A model generated the notes under the pieces. The model searched no databases, was not told the origin of the DNA, and worked only from the letters and a program-made list of their open reading frames with translations. Shown here in pieces: positions 1 to 9,588 of a stretch of 64,000 nt of DNA. Source of the DNA: Sphingomonas sp. LC-1 (GTDB lineage: Bacteria > Pseudomonadota > Alphaproteobacteria > Sphingomonadales > Sphingomonadaceae); the NCBI RefSeq assembly GCF_025371035.1, contig NZ_JANZXB010000005.1, positions 228,451-292,450 on the forward strand, in the 5' to 3' direction. Position 1 is the first letter of the stretch, and the number at the start of each line of letters is the position of its first letter. The position numbers were made by a program, and so were the translations under genes.

Positions 1-1533
1 GTCCCCGAACTCGTCTTTGCCGCGCGCGCGACCTCCAGTTTTCCGGGGGCCTTCCCGCCGTTCACTGTGGCCGAACTCGACCGCGTCCTCGAAGCACGCG
101 ATCAGTCCTGGCCCGAGCGGGACGCCTTTCTGCGCCGGGTGCTGCCACGCCATCATGCCGCCGGAGCAGCGGACAAGGCGGTGCTGATCGATGGTTCGGT
201 GCTGGTCAACGCGCCCTTTCGTCCCGCTATCGACGCACTCGGCCGCCGCCCGGCGCGTCGGCAGGTCGATCGGCGTTTCGTCTATATCGACCCTTTTCCG
301 GGCATGCATTTCCGCCTTCCCGGCGGCGGCGGTCATCCCGGCTTCTCCCAGACGATCATCGGCGCGATCAGCGAACTTCCCCGACAACAGCCTATCCGCG
401 ACAATCTGGAAGCGATCGCCGCCCGGTCCGGGCGGATCGACCGGATGCAGGCGATCGTCGCCGCGATCCGCGAGAATGTCGAGCAGGAGATCGAACAACT
501 GTTCGGCGGCACCTTCTTCCTCGATCGCCCGACCGCCGCCCGTCTCGCCTCCTGGCGGGTGCGAGCGCAAGCGGCCGCCGCCGCGAAGGCTGGGTTCAGC
601 TATGCCGCTTATGGTCATCTGAAGATCGCGGGCGTCGTCGATATGATTGCGACCATGCTGGCGGAGGCCACCGGCGACGACGGGACCGCGAGGCGCAGTC
701 GGCTTCGCGCGATGGTCGAGCGGACGTTGGCCGCGCGAAGCGGCAATGGCGAAGCGATTGGCTTCACCGGCGGCCCCAGTGAAGGGGCAAAGGCATTCCT
801 TCGTGGCTTCGACCTGGGTTATCGCATCCGCCGCCTGCGGCTGCTTGCCCGCCGCCTGACCGAACTCGAGGGTGAGCATAGCGAGACGGAACTCGCTCCC
901 GTTCGCGACGCCCTCTACGAATCGCTTGCCGAATTTCTGGAACGGCAAAATGGCGGCGCCTATGCCGACATGGCACATGACGTCCGTTCCGTACGGAGCG
1001 ACGGCGGACGGGTCCTCGAGGAATTGCGGAAAAGGCTCGACCTGACACGCCTGGACGGCGAAACGGATGCGCGGTTGGCGAGCGCCTTTGCGGGCCTACC
1101 CCGCGCGGCGCGGCGCACATTGTTGCTGACCTATCTTGGCTTCCCCTATTTCGACGTGGCGACCCTACCGCTTCTGCAGGGCGAGGGTCTGGACGAGTTC
1201 GACCCGATCAAGGTCGATCGCATATCCCCCGACGACGCGACCGCGATCCGCTCGGGCGGCGCGGAAGCGACGCTGAAGGGCATTCAATTCCTGACCTTCG
1301 GGGCGTTCTTCAGTCGCAGCTACCGCGAGAACGACTATCTCTGGGGACGGCTGCATGGCGCGGAGAGGATGATCGACATCGCCGTTTCCACCCTCCCCCC
1401 GACCATCCGCCTCAAACCCGGTGCGGTCGCGGCCTTCAAGCGGCGAGCTTTCGTGGCGATCCTGAACGAAGAAGAGGATCGCCTCACCGCGATCGCACCG
1501 CTGATCGCCTCGCTTCGCCGCGAGATCGGCTGA
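1..1533 (+). CDS. Patatin-like phospholipase, DUF3376 type (3' part)
   Basis: The reading frame is open from the first base, so this is the C-terminal 510 residues of a longer protein whose start lies outside the window. The first residues (FAARATSSFPGAFPP) match the conserved stretch after the nucleophile region of patatins. The DGS motif encoded near base 190 supplies the catalytic Asp of the Ser-Asp dyad. The nucleophile Ser (GxSxG) would be upstream and is not seen. The long region after the patatin fold fits the large patatin-related family with a DUF3376 C-terminus, which is an assignment from memory. Such proteins are putative lipid acyl hydrolases with unknown substrate. A small hairpin-rich spacer separates it from the next gene. 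Confidence 0.75.
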   Translation, partial: VPELVFAARATSSFPGAFPPFTVAELDRVLEARDQSWPERDAFLRRVLPRHHAAGAADKAVLIDGSVLVNAPFRPAIDALGRRPARRQVDRRFVYIDPFPGMHFRLPGGGGHPGFSQTIIGAISELPRQQPIRDNLEAIAARSGRIDRMQAIVAAIRENVEQEIEQLFGGTFFLDRPTAARLASWRVRAQAAAAAKAGFSYAAYGHLKIAGVVDMIATMLAEATGDDGTARRSRLRAMVERTLAARSGNGEAIGFTGGPSEGAKAFLRGFDLGYRIRRLRLLARRLTELEGEHSETELAPVRDALYESLAEFLERQNGGAYADMAHDVRSVRSDGGRVLEELRKRLDLTRLDGETDARLASAFAGLPRAARRTLLLTYLGFPYFDVATLPLLQGEGLDEFDPIKVDRISPDDATAIRSGGAEATLKGIQFLTFGAFFSRSYRENDYLWGRLHGAERMIDIAVSTLPPTIRLKPGAVAAFKRRAFVAILNEEEDRLTAIAPLIASLRREIG

Positions 1534-1631
1534 AGGCTGGTCATGCCGGACCAACGCGGCTAGACCGCGTCGCGCAAGCGATGTCCGGCCGCCTCTTGGG
1601 CGGTTCGGTTATAGGTTAGGCGGAGAAGCGC

Positions 1632-1949
1632 ATGCAGTTCCTGAAAATGCTGTTCTGGTGCCTGCTGGCCTTCCTGGCCGCGGCCTTCACGCTGGGCAAT
1701 TGGACGACTGTGCCGATCCGGCTGGTTGGCGGCCTGGTGGCGGATGTGAACCTGCCGCTTCTGCTGTTCCTGACCTTTCTGCTCGGGCTGGTCCCCACGC
1801 TCATCTGGCAGCATGCGGCGCGCTGGCGCTTGCGGCAGCGGTTGAACGCAACCGAACGCGCGCTGGCGACCGCCACCTCCTCGACCGAGACCGGCCTCTA
1901 TGCCGCCCCGGTCGAGCCCGCCCCCCTTTCCACCCAGCCCATGGTCTGA
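1632..1949 (+). CDS. lapA: LapA-domain (DUF1049) inner membrane protein
   Basis: This 105-residue protein has two hydrophobic segments (about residues 4-22 and 37-60) joined by a short loop containing GNWTTVPI. A basic, helical cytoplasmic tail follows. This is the layout of the LapA/YciS family, small membrane proteins that in enterobacteria help regulate LpxC and lipopolysaccharide synthesis. The orthologous role here is an inference from the family. It ends 7 bases before pyrF, so the two are probably co-transcribed. In alphaproteobacteria this gene is often found just before pyrF and trpF, which agrees with the order seen here. Confidence 0.75.
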   Translation: MQFLKMLFWCLLAFLAAAFTLGNWTTVPIRLVGGLVADVNLPLLLFLTFLLGLVPTLIWQHAARWRLRQRLNATERALATATSSTETGLYAAPVEPAPLSTQPMV

Positions 1950-1956
1950 TCCCCTT

Positions 1957-2631
1957 ATGAGCAATCGCATCTATGTCGCGATCGACACGCCCGATCTGGC
2001 CCGCGCGCAGGCGCTGGCGCAAAAGGTGCGTCATCATGTCGGCGGCCTGAAGCTCGGCCTGGAGTTCTTCTGCGCGCATGGCGCCACGGGCGTGCGGGAG
2101 ATGGCGCATATCGGCCTGCCGATCTTCCTCGACCTGAAGCTGCACGACATTCCCAATACCGTCGCTAAGGCGGTGCAGTCGCTGGGTCCGCTCGCGCCTG
2201 CGATCCTGACGGTTCATGCGGCGGGCGGTCGTGCGATGCTGGAGGATGCCAAGGCGGCAGCACCGACGGGAACCAAGGTCGTGGCCGTCACCATGCTCAC
2301 CAGCCTGGATGCCACCGACCTGACCGATACCGGCGTGACCGGGAGCCCCGCCGATCATGTCCGTCGCCTCGCCGATCTGGCGGCGGAGGCGGGCGTAGAC
2401 GGCATCGTCTGCTCCGGCGAAGAAGTCGCAGCGGCACGGAAAGCTTGGCCGAAGGGCTTCTTCGTGGTCCCGGGCGTCCGCCCGGCCAATGGCGTGGTCG
2501 GCGACCAGAAGCGGGTGGTTACCCCGCGTGCTGCGGTGGACGCGGGCGCGTCCATCCTGGTCATCGGTCGCCCCATCACCCAGGCCGATGATCCCGACGC
2601 CGCCGCACGGGCCATTGCCGCCACGCTTTGA
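1957..2631 (+). CDS. pyrF: Orotidine 5'-phosphate decarboxylase
   Basis: PyrF catalyses the last step of de novo UMP synthesis, decarboxylation of OMP. The 224-residue product has the catalytic D-x-K-x-x-x-D array (FLDLKLHDIPNTV, about D59, K61, D64) and a C-terminal phosphate-binding segment (VIGRPIT). The frame is open further upstream, but the ATG at 1957 begins the usual MSNRIYVAID N-terminus and lies just after the lapA stop. It is followed 40 bases later by trpF, so pyrimidine and tryptophan genes are probably on one transcript. Length is normal for the bacterial family. Confidence 0.95.
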   Translation: MSNRIYVAIDTPDLARAQALAQKVRHHVGGLKLGLEFFCAHGATGVREMAHIGLPIFLDLKLHDIPNTVAKAVQSLGPLAPAILTVHAAGGRAMLEDAKAAAPTGTKVVAVTMLTSLDATDLTDTGVTGSPADHVRRLADLAAEAGVDGIVCSGEEVAAARKAWPKGFFVVPGVRPANGVVGDQKRVVTPRAAVDAGASILVIGRPITQADDPDAAARAIAATL

Positions 2632-2671
2632 CGCCTTTCTCCGTCGATTTCCTCTCATCCCGGAACAGGCC

Positions 2672-3313
2672 ATGCCGACCACTGCCAAGATTTGCGGACT
2701 GACCACGACCGCGACGCTCGACGCGGCACTGGGCGGCGGGGCGAGCCATGTCGGCTTCGTCTTCTTCCCGGCCTCGCCCCGGCATCTGACCTTCGATGCC
2801 GCCGCCGGGCTCGCGGGGCGGGTGCCGGATCACGTCCGACGAGTCGGCGTCTTCGTCGATCCCGACGACCAATTGCTCGAAGCCGCCGTTCGGGCAGGGA
2901 CTCTCGACGCCATCCAGCTTCATCGCACGGCCCCCGCCCGCGTGGCGGCGATCCGTGCCCGGTTCGATAAGGAGGTCTGGGCCGCGGTCGCCATCAAGGT
3001 GCGTGACGATGTGGACAAGGCGCGCGACTATGCCGGTGCCGCCACCCTGATCCTGTATGACGCGAAGACGCCGGACGAGGCCTCGCTGCCCGGAGGCATG
3101 GGATTGCGGTTCGACTGGAGCCTGCTCGACGGCGTTCGGCATCCCTTGCGCTGGGCGCTGTCGGGTGGACTGGATGCGGGCAACGTTGCCGAAGCCATAC
3201 GCCGTACGGGCGCGCCGCTGGTCGATGTTTCGTCCGGCGTGGAAAGCGCGCCCGGCGTCAAGGATATGGACAAGATCGCCGCGTTCCTTAAAGCCGTTGC
3301 GACAAATCAGTGA
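2672..3313 (+). CDS. trpF: Phosphoribosylanthranilate isomerase
   Basis: TrpF carries out the Amadori rearrangement of phosphoribosylanthranilate in tryptophan synthesis. The 213-residue protein starts with the family motif KICGLT, which holds the catalytic Cys (C8). The second catalytic residue is the Asp in LVDVSSGVE (about D185). The upstream frame is open, but the ATG at 2672 places KICGLT where the family has it. In this lineage trpF stands with trpB and trpA, apart from trpC and trpD, which are not in the window. The gap to trpB is short and an AAGGGA ribosome site precedes trpB. Confidence 0.94.
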   Translation: MPTTAKICGLTTTATLDAALGGGASHVGFVFFPASPRHLTFDAAAGLAGRVPDHVRRVGVFVDPDDQLLEAAVRAGTLDAIQLHRTAPARVAAIRARFDKEVWAAVAIKVRDDVDKARDYAGAATLILYDAKTPDEASLPGGMGLRFDWSLLDGVRHPLRWALSGGLDAGNVAEAIRRTGAPLVDVSSGVESAPGVKDMDKIAAFLKAVATNQ

Positions 3314-3360
3314 CAGGATCGTTTGCAGGGCTCGCCCCGCAGATGCTCAAGGGATACGAA

Positions 3361-4593
3361 ATGAACGCCCCCAACTCCTTCCGCGCCCAGCCCGACGAGC
3401 GCGGCCATTTCGGTGAATTCGGCGGCCGCTACGTCGCCGAGACGCTGATGCCGCTGATCCTCGACCTCGAACGCGAATATCGCGCGGCGCAGGTCGACCC
3501 GGCTTTCCAGGCCGAATTCGACGGCCTGATGACCCATTATGTCGGGCGTCCCAGCCCGATGTATTATGCGGAACGGCTGACCGCGATGCTCCGCGAGACC
3601 GCGCCCGAAGGCAAGGGGCCCAAGGTCTATTTCAAACGCGAGGAACTGAACCACACCGGCGCGCACAAGATCAACAACTGCATCGGCCAGATCCTGCTTG
3701 CCAAGCGGATGGGCAAGACGAGGATCATCGCCGAGACGGGCGCCGGCCAGCATGGCGTCGCCACCGCGACGGTTGCCGCGCGTTTCGGCCTGCCCTGCAC
3801 CATTTTCATGGGTGCACGCGATATCGAGCGGCAGGCGCCCAATGTCTTCCGCATGAAGCTGCTCGGCGCGGAAGTGCGCCCGGTGACGTCGGGCGCACAG
3901 ACGCTCAAGGACGCGATGAACGAGGCGCTGCGCGACTGGGTCGCCAATGTCCATGACACGTTCTACATCATCGGCACAGCGGCGGGACCGCATCCCTATC
4001 CAGAGATGGTGCGCGACTTCCAGTCGGTGATCGGAACCGAATCGCGCCGTCAGATCATGGAGGCGGAAGGCCGCCTCCCCGACCTGCTCATCGCGGCGGT
4101 CGGGGGCGGGTCGAATGCGATCGGCCTTTTCCATCCGTTCCTCGACGATCCCGACGTCGCGATGCTCGGGATTGAGGCGGCAGGCCATGGCCTTGCCACC
4201 ACGCAACACGCCGCCAGCCTGACCGGCGGCAAGCCCGGCATACTGCACGGAAACAAGACTTATCTGCTTCAGGACGAGGATGGCCAGATCACTGAGGCGC
4301 ATTCGATCTCGGCAGGTCTCGACTATCCGGGCATCGGGCCCGAGCATAGCTGGCTGAACGATACCGGCCGCGTGGTCTATGAGGGGATCACCGATACCGA
4401 GGCACTGGAGGCATTCCAGCTTTGCTGCAAGATTGAGGGGATCATTCCCGCTCTCGAAAGCAGCCATGCGCTGGCGGGTCTGATCAAGCGCGCGCCGTCG
4501 ATGGATCGCGACCAGATCGCACTCGTCAACATCTCGGGGCGTGGCGACAAGGACATCTTCACCGTTGCCGATGCCATGGGAGTGAAGATGTGA
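3361..4593 (+). CDS. trpB: Tryptophan synthase beta subunit
   Basis: TrpB condenses indole and serine to tryptophan using pyridoxal phosphate. The 410-residue protein has the PLP lysine in [10 protein letters not shown] (about K103) and the cofactor phosphate-binding loop GGGSNAIG. In-frame starts exist at 3310 and 3343. The ATG at 3361 is preferred because AAGGGA lies about 7 bases upstream and the resulting N-terminus matches the family length. Its stop overlaps the GTG start of trpA by four bases (GTGA), which fits translational coupling of the two subunits of the alpha2-beta2 complex. Confidence 0.97.
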   Translation: MNAPNSFRAQPDERGHFGEFGGRYVAETLMPLILDLEREYRAAQVDPAFQAEFDGLMTHYVGRPSPMYYAERLTAMLRETAPEGKGPKVYFKREELNHTGAHKINNCIGQILLAKRMGKTRIIAETGAGQHGVATATVAARFGLPCTIFMGARDIERQAPNVFRMKLLGAEVRPVTSGAQTLKDAMNEALRDWVANVHDTFYIIGTAAGPHPYPEMVRDFQSVIGTESRRQIMEAEGRLPDLLIAAVGGGSNAIGLFHPFLDDPDVAMLGIEAAGHGLATTQHAASLTGGKPGILHGNKTYLLQDEDGQITEAHSISAGLDYPGIGPEHSWLNDTGRVVYEGITDTEALEAFQLCCKIEGIIPALESSHALAGLIKRAPSMDRDQIALVNISGRGDKDIFTVADAMGVKM

Positions 4594-5402
4594 GCCGGAT
4601 CGCCGACCGCTTCGCGCGCTGTGCCCAGTCTGGCCGCGCCGCGTTGGTGACCTTCGTGACGGCGGGCGACCCGACGCCGGGCGATACTGCCGCGATCCTC
4701 GACGCCCTGGTCCAGGGCGGAGCCGATGTGATCGAACTCGGCATGCCCTTCACCGATCCGATGGCGGACGGGCCCGCCATTCAGAAGGCGAACATCCGCA
4801 GCCTGGGCGCTGGCACCCGCACCGCCGACGTCCTGTCGATCGCTTCGGCCTTTCGCGAACGTCATCCGGACGTGCCGTTGGTCCTGATGGGCTATGCCAA
4901 TCCGATGACGGTGCGCGGCCCCGAGTGGTTCGCCAAGGCTGCGTCCGAAGCCGGAGTGGACGGCGTGATCTGCGTCGACGTTCCTGCCGAGGAAGACGAT
5001 GCCTTGGGCGTCGCGCTGCGCGCCGAGGGTGTGGCGTCGATCCGGCTTGCCACCCCGACCAGCGACGCCGCCCGTCTCCCGACGATCCTGACCGGCGCCG
5101 ATGGTTTTCTCTATTATGTCTCGGTCGCGGGGATCACCGGACAGCAACAGGCCGCGCAATCCTCGATCGAAGAGGCGGCTGCCCGGTTGAAGGCGGCGAC
5201 GCAGTTGCCCGTCGCGGTCGGCTTCGGCGTCCGCACGCCTGAACAGGCCGCGGCGATCGGTCGCGTGGCGGACGGCGTCGTGGTCGGTTCCGCCATCGTC
5301 GATCTGGTCGGCGAACATGGTGCCGCTGCACCGGCACCGGTCCGGGCCTATATCGAAACTCTGTCGTCGGCACTGGCCGATGCACGCAAGGAACTCGCAT
5401 GA
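4590..5402 (+). CDS. trpA: Tryptophan synthase alpha subunit
   Basis: TrpA splits indole-3-glycerol phosphate to indole and glyceraldehyde 3-phosphate, passing indole to TrpB through a tunnel. Both catalytic acids are visible in [16 protein letters not shown] (E49 and D60), and the motif FVTAGDP stands near the N-terminus. The start is GTG at 4590, overlapping the trpB stop. The 3' end overlaps accD by four bases (ATGA). The protein is 270 residues, normal for the family. Confidence 0.97.
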   Translation: MSRIADRFARCAQSGRAALVTFVTAGDPTPGDTAAILDALVQGGADVIELGMPFTDPMADGPAIQKANIRSLGAGTRTADVLSIASAFRERHPDVPLVLMGYANPMTVRGPEWFAKAASEAGVDGVICVDVPAEEDDALGVALRAEGVASIRLATPTSDAARLPTILTGADGFLYYVSVAGITGQQQAAQSSIEEAAARLKAATQLPVAVGFGVRTPEQAAAIGRVADGVVVGSAIVDLVGEHGAAAPAPVRAYIETLSSALADARKELA

Positions 5403-6253
5403 GCTGGCTCAACAGCGTCCGTAACGTCATCCCCTTCGTCGCCAAGCGGGAAACGCCCGACAATCTCTGGCACAAGTGCAGGGGATGCGGGCAGATGGTC
5501 TTCACCAAGGAATTGGAAGACAATCTGAACGTCTGCCCCAAGTGCGACCATCATGATCGTATCGGTCCCAAGGCACGCTTCCGTCACCTGCTGGACGAAG
5601 GGAGCTGCAACGAGCTTCCCGCCGCCAAGGTACCGGAGGATCCGCTCAAGTTCCGCGACTCAAAGCGCTATGCCGACCGGTTGAAGGCCGCCCGCGCCAA
5701 TGCGGCGGAGAATGACGCGCTCGTCAATGCGCGTGGCACGATCCTGGGTCACAAGGTCGTGATTGGGGTACAGGATTTCGCCTTCATGGGCGGCTCGATG
5801 GGCCTTGCGGTGGGCGAAGCCTTTGTGCGCGGGGTCGAGGCGGCGATTGCCGACCAATGCCCCTATGTCATCTTCACCGCATCGGGCGGCGCGCGGATGC
5901 AGGAGGGTATCCTCAGCCTGATGCAGATGCCGCGCACCACTGTCGCGATCCAGATGCTGCACGATGCGGGCCTGCCCTATATCGTCGTGCTGACCGATCC
6001 GACCTCGGGCGGCGTGATGGCCGCCTATGCCATGCTGGGCGACGTCCAGATCGCCGAGCCGAAGGCGACCTTGGCCTTCACCGGCCGCCGGGTGATCGAG
6101 AACACGATCCGCGAAAAGCTGCCCGACGATTTCCAGACGTCCGAATATTATCTCGACCACGGCATGCTCGACATGGTCGTCCACCGCCACGATCTGCGCG
6201 AGCGTCTGGCGACCGTCATCGGCTATCTGACGGGATCGCGCAAAGCCGCCTGA
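5399..6253 (+). CDS. accD: Acetyl-CoA carboxylase carboxyltransferase subunit beta
   Basis: AccD is the beta half of the carboxyltransferase that moves CO2 from biotin to acetyl-CoA, the first committed step of fatty acid synthesis. The 284-residue protein has the N-terminal zinc ribbon with Cys at about 27, 30, 46 and 49 (CRGC and CPKC). A crotonase-like carboxyltransferase fold follows, with SGGARMQEG and [10 protein letters not shown]. Its ATG overlaps the trpA stop, so fatty acid synthesis is coupled to the trp genes at translation level. A hairpin at 6298-6325 follows the gene. Confidence 0.97.
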   Translation: MSWLNSVRNVIPFVAKRETPDNLWHKCRGCGQMVFTKELEDNLNVCPKCDHHDRIGPKARFRHLLDEGSCNELPAAKVPEDPLKFRDSKRYADRLKAARANAAENDALVNARGTILGHKVVIGVQDFAFMGGSMGLAVGEAFVRGVEAAIADQCPYVIFTASGGARMQEGILSLMQMPRTTVAIQMLHDAGLPYIVVLTDPTSGGVMAAYAMLGDVQIAEPKATLAFTGRRVIENTIREKLPDDFQTSEYYLDHGMLDMVVHRHDLRERLATVIGYLTGSRKAA

Positions 6254-6297
6254 TCCGAACAGTCGCGAGCGTCGCCTTTGAAGGGCGATGTCTTTAG

Positions 6298-6325
6298 AAG
6301 GGCGGGCCGAGAGGTCCGCCCCTTT
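6298..6325 (+). terminator. Probable terminator after accD
   Basis: AAGGGCGGGCC and GGTCCGCCCCTT form a GC-rich stem with one G-U pair and one bulge around a GAGA tetraloop, ending in a short T run. It lies 45 bases after the accD stop and just before folC. Confidence 0.6.
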
Positions 6326-6356
6326 CATATCCCCCGCCCCTATGCGAGACCGGCCG

Positions 6357-7676
6357 ATGCCCGATCATGCCCGCTCCCAAAACCCGGCCGTACAGGCGCA
6401 GCTCGATCGACTGTGGTCGCTGTCGCCCGGAGCGGACATATTGGGGCTGGAGCGGATCACGCAATTGCTGGCACGGTTGGGCGATCCGCAGAACCATCTG
6501 CCCCCCGTCTTTCACGTTGCCGGTACCAACGGCAAGGGTTCGACCTGCGCCTTTCTGCGTACCGCGATCGAGGCGTCCGGTCGGCGCGTCCATGTCTATT
6601 CGAGCCCGCATCTGGTGCGCTTCAACGAGCGTATTCGCATCGCAGGCGATTTGATCGAGGACGACGCCCTCGCCGCCCTGTTGGATGAGGTGCTTGGCCA
6701 GGCCGAGGGGATCGGGGCCAGCTTCTTCGAGGTGACGACGGCGGCGGCCTTTCTGGCCTTCGCGCGTACGCCGGCGGCTGCGACGATCATCGAGGTCGGT
6801 CTGGGCGGGCGTCTGGACGCAACGAACATCCTGCCTCCGCCCGCCGTCTGCGGGATCGCGGCGCTCGGCATCGATCATGAGGCGTTTCTGGGCCGCAGTC
6901 TGATCGGCATCGCGCGGGAGAAGGCGGGCATCGCCAAGGCCGGGACACCGCTCGTCACGATGGACTATCCACGATCTCTCCACGAGGCGATCGCGCAGGT
7001 GGCGGCAAACGCCGGTACGCCTTTGGTGTCGCGTGGTCGGGATTGGTTCAGTCGTTCCCGGCCGGGCAAGGTCGATTATCGCGACGAGCGGGGAGAGATC
7101 ACCCTGCCCCGCCCCGCCCTGATCGGCGGGCATCAAGCGCGGAATCTCGCGCTGGCGACGGCGATGATCCGGCACCAGGACAAGCTGTCCATTCCCGACG
7201 AAGCTTTGCAGGCTGCGGCGACGCAAACCCACTGGCCCGCCCGCATGCAGCCCCTGGATGATGGCCCTCTGACCGCCCGCCTCCCCGGGGGGAGCAGCTG
7301 CTGGCTCGATGGCGCGCACAATCCCTCGGCGGCCGGCCCCGTCGCCCGTGCCATGATGCACTGGCAATCGCAGGGGCCGAGCGCTCTGGTGTTGGGAATG
7401 CTGGCGAACAAGGAAGCAGGGCCGGTCCTGCAGAAGCTGGGCGCGATGGTCGATTTCATCGTGACGGTACCAGTCCCCGATCACGCCACCCACGCCCCCG
7501 AGGAACTGGCAAGCCAAGCGCGGCAACTTGGTATCGAGGCGCTCGCGGCAGCCGATCCGGCAGAGGCTCTGAAGGTGATCGCCCATCGCTTTCAGAAGCC
7601 GGTCCGTGTTCTGATCGCCGGGTCGTTGTATCTCGCAGGGCATGTGTTGGCGCTCAATGACGAAGTGCCGCAATGA
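6357..7676 (+). CDS. folC: Folylpolyglutamate synthase / dihydrofolate synthase
   Basis: FolC adds glutamate to dihydropteroate and extends polyglutamate tails of folates. The 439-residue protein has the P-loop GTNGKGS (about residues 56-62), the SSPHLVRFNERIRI segment and the Mur-ligase-like LVTMDYP, GAHNPSA and LGMLANK elements. In-frame ATGs exist at 6288, 6342 and 6357. The last is chosen because the first two lie in or close to the accD terminator hairpin. The accD-folC order is common across bacteria. A terminator between them suggests that folC has its own promoter or depends on read-through. Confidence 0.94.
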   Translation: MPDHARSQNPAVQAQLDRLWSLSPGADILGLERITQLLARLGDPQNHLPPVFHVAGTNGKGSTCAFLRTAIEASGRRVHVYSSPHLVRFNERIRIAGDLIEDDALAALLDEVLGQAEGIGASFFEVTTAAAFLAFARTPAAATIIEVGLGGRLDATNILPPPAVCGIAALGIDHEAFLGRSLIGIAREKAGIAKAGTPLVTMDYPRSLHEAIAQVAANAGTPLVSRGRDWFSRSRPGKVDYRDERGEITLPRPALIGGHQARNLALATAMIRHQDKLSIPDEALQAAATQTHWPARMQPLDDGPLTARLPGGSSCWLDGAHNPSAAGPVARAMMHWQSQGPSALVLGMLANKEAGPVLQKLGAMVDFIVTVPVPDHATHAPEELASQARQLGIEALAAADPAEALKVIAHRFQKPVRVLIAGSLYLAGHVLALNDEVPQ

Positions 7677-7709
7677 TGCGACGAAGCGCCGCAGCAAACC
7701 CCTTTATTT

Positions 7710-7728
7710 GCGATTGACTATCAATAGC
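7710..7728 (+). promoter_or_regulatory. Possible Fur-type iron box
   Basis: The 19 bases GCGATTGACTATCAATAGC agree with the classical Fur box at 12 of 19 positions, with the inverted core ATTGA-N3-TCAAT. The site is immediately upstream of the gene at 7770. No competing function is apparent, but match counting by eye is weak evidence. Confidence 0.35.
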
Positions 7729-7769
7729 GAGCAATTAGCATGGGCTCCATCATCACGGAGTCCCAGCCG

Positions 7770-8198
7770 ATGGCCGAAACCACGACCCTTTCCACCACGC
7801 TTCCCCACATGCTGCCGGCCTGCCCCTATGCGCGGATAGCGTTGTTCGCGGTACGTCGGATGGGCGCCCACGGCCTGGGGGATGCACGCGCCGCGCATAC
7901 GCTGTTCACCGTCTTTGGCCAGGACTTCCGGCGGCCCTTGTTGCTCATGCGGACGTTGATGGCCGATCTCGCCGCGCATGCTTCGGGCCAGATCGCGATC
8001 GCGCCGTGCTGCTGCGCCCGAATGACCGCTGCCGAAGCCGCGCTCATCACCATATTGGCGCAGATGGAAAGGGCGCCGGACAAGGCGCGCTATCTGATGA
8101 GCGACCTGCTCGGCGTGCGGCGGGTGGACGGCGTACTCGCCAGCGCGGCCGCCGTCAGCGCCGCCTTTGCCGATGAGGGGCGCCCGATCACTGGGTAA
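7770..8198 (+). CDS. Conserved hypothetical protein, DUF6628-like
   Basis: This 142-residue soluble protein has no transmembrane segment. It resembles, from memory, the sphingomonad DUF6628 family of unknown function. Features seen are a helical N-terminal half with RRMGAHGL, a Cys cluster (PCCCAR), and a C-terminal segment DLLGVRRVDGVLASAAAVSAAFADEG. A start at 7740 is also open. The ATG at 7770 is preferred because GGAG stands about 9 bases upstream and the Fur-like box then lies in a usable promoter position. The Cys triplet plus the Fur-like box suggests, but does not show, a link with metal handling. Its 3' end overlaps the convergent transporter by 11 bases. Confidence 0.65.
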   Translation: MAETTTLSTTLPHMLPACPYARIALFAVRRMGAHGLGDARAAHTLFTVFGQDFRRPLLLMRTLMADLAAHASGQIAIAPCCCARMTAAEAALITILAQMERAPDKARYLMSDLLGVRRVDGVLASAAAVSAAFADEGRPITG

Positions 8199-9516
8199 CG
8201 GGCACCTCGCGACGGGCGTCGCCCTCTCCTGCGACGCCCGCGCTACCGATTGAGCGGTCGACCAGGCCGGAGCGCGCCATCCACCAGAACAGGATGACCC
8301 CCGGCACCGCGGCGATGGTCGTAAGTAGATAGAAGTCGACATAACCGAACCGCTCGACCAATGCCCCGGCGGTCGTCCCACTGAGGATTCGCCCGACGAT
8401 GCTAGCCGCCGCGGAGATCAGGGCATATTGCGCAGCGGTGAAACGCAGATCGGTCAAGGCGGAGAAATAGGCCACTACCGTCACGCCGCCGATTCCACTG
8501 GAGAAATTCTCGAACCCGATCGCGCCCGCCATGCCCCAATTGGAATGGCCGAGCGCCGCGAGACCGGCAAAGGACAGGTTGGACACCGCCATCAGGATCA
8601 GGCTGATGATGACCGACCGCTTCATGCCCAGCCGCGCGTATAGAACGCCGCCGACGAAGACACCCACCAAGAGCGCCCAGAAACCGACCCCGACGTCATA
8701 GAGCGCAATCTCGTCCTTGCTGAAGCCCAAGTCGTTGAACAGCAGCCGAAACGTCAGATTGGCCAACGTGTCGCCGATCTTGTGGACGAGGATGAACGCC
8801 AGGATGATGGCCGCGCCCTGACGCCGGAAGAATTCGGCGAATGGGCCCACCACGGCCCGGACGATTCCTTCGGTCGGTCGTTTCGCCGTGATCTCGCTAT
8901 GACGCGCGGGCTCACCCATGACGAGGGCGGTCAGGATCGCGGGCAAGGCGAAGGCGCAACTGACGAGATAGGCGACGCTCCATCCCGCCCGCGTTGCCAC
9001 GACCAGCGACAGCGATGCCACCAGCGCAGAGCCGATGCGCCAGCCATATTGGCCCATGCCCGCCCCTACGCCGAGCTGACGGGGTTCGAGAAGTTCGATG
9101 CGATAGGCGTCGATCACGATGTCGAAAGTCGCGCCCGCAACCCCCAGTGCGATGGCGGCCAAGGCCGTTTGCGCTAGGGAAACGCGCGGATCGGTCAGCC
9201 CCAGGCCGACCGCCGCAAGACAGACCAGTGCCGCGACGACGAACAGCCAGGACACACGCTGGCCGAGCCGATGCAGCACGGGGATTTTCACGCCCTCGAC
9301 GATCCAGGCCCAGAGAAATTTGAAATTATAGGCCAGGATGACGAGCGCGAAAGCCGTGACGCTCTTCTTCTCGATCCCCGCTTCCGCCAACCGGCTGGCC
9401 AGCGTCGCGTTGATCATCGTCAGCGGGAAGGCGGAGGATATGCCGAGTGCCAGAGAGGCCAGCGGGGCCGCCTCGACATAGGGCCGCACTCCGTCCAGCC
9501 AACGCGCACTCGCCAT
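8188..9516 (-). CDS. ampG: AmpG-like muropeptide / MFS permease
   Basis: This 442-residue membrane protein has about 12-14 hydrophobic helices. It carries the family elements LAYNFKFLWAW near helix 2 and GATFDIVIDAYRIELL in the middle. These fit the AmpG group of the major facilitator superfamily, which imports GlcNAc-anhydroMurNAc peptides during cell-wall recycling. The exact substrate is inferred. It lies 72 bases downstream of the single-domain response regulator on the same strand and may share its transcript. Its 3' end overlaps the convergent gene at 7770. Confidence 0.75.
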   Translation of the reverse strand: MASARWLDGVRPYVEAAPLASLALGISSAFPLTMINATLASRLAEAGIEKKSVTAFALVILAYNFKFLWAWIVEGVKIPVLHRLGQRVSWLFVVAALVCLAAVGLGLTDPRVSLAQTALAAIALGVAGATFDIVIDAYRIELLEPRQLGVGAGMGQYGWRIGSALVASLSLVVATRAGWSVAYLVSCAFALPAILTALVMGEPARHSEITAKRPTEGIVRAVVGPFAEFFRRQGAAIILAFILVHKIGDTLANLTFRLLFNDLGFSKDEIALYDVGVGFWALLVGVFVGGVLYARLGMKRSVIISLILMAVSNLSFAGLAALGHSNWGMAGAIGFENFSSGIGGVTVVAYFSALTDLRFTAAQYALISAAASIVGRILSGTTAGALVERFGYVDFYLLTTIAAVPGVILFWWMARSGLVDRSIGSAGVAGEGDARREVPVTQ

Positions 9517-9588
9517 ATGAAACAGACCCGCCCTATCGCAAAGCGCGGACCGTAATGCGCTTGCCCTCGCCGGGCAACGGGGCGCGGA

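Noticed and set aside
2632-3360. trp leader peptide or attenuator before trpF or trpB
   Set aside because: No run of Trp codons and no alternative hairpins were found in the short spacers.
7711-7725. ATTGACTATCAAT considered as an FNR site
   Set aside because: FNR half-sites need TTGAT-N4-ATCAA; the spacing here is shorter, so a Fur-like reading fits better.
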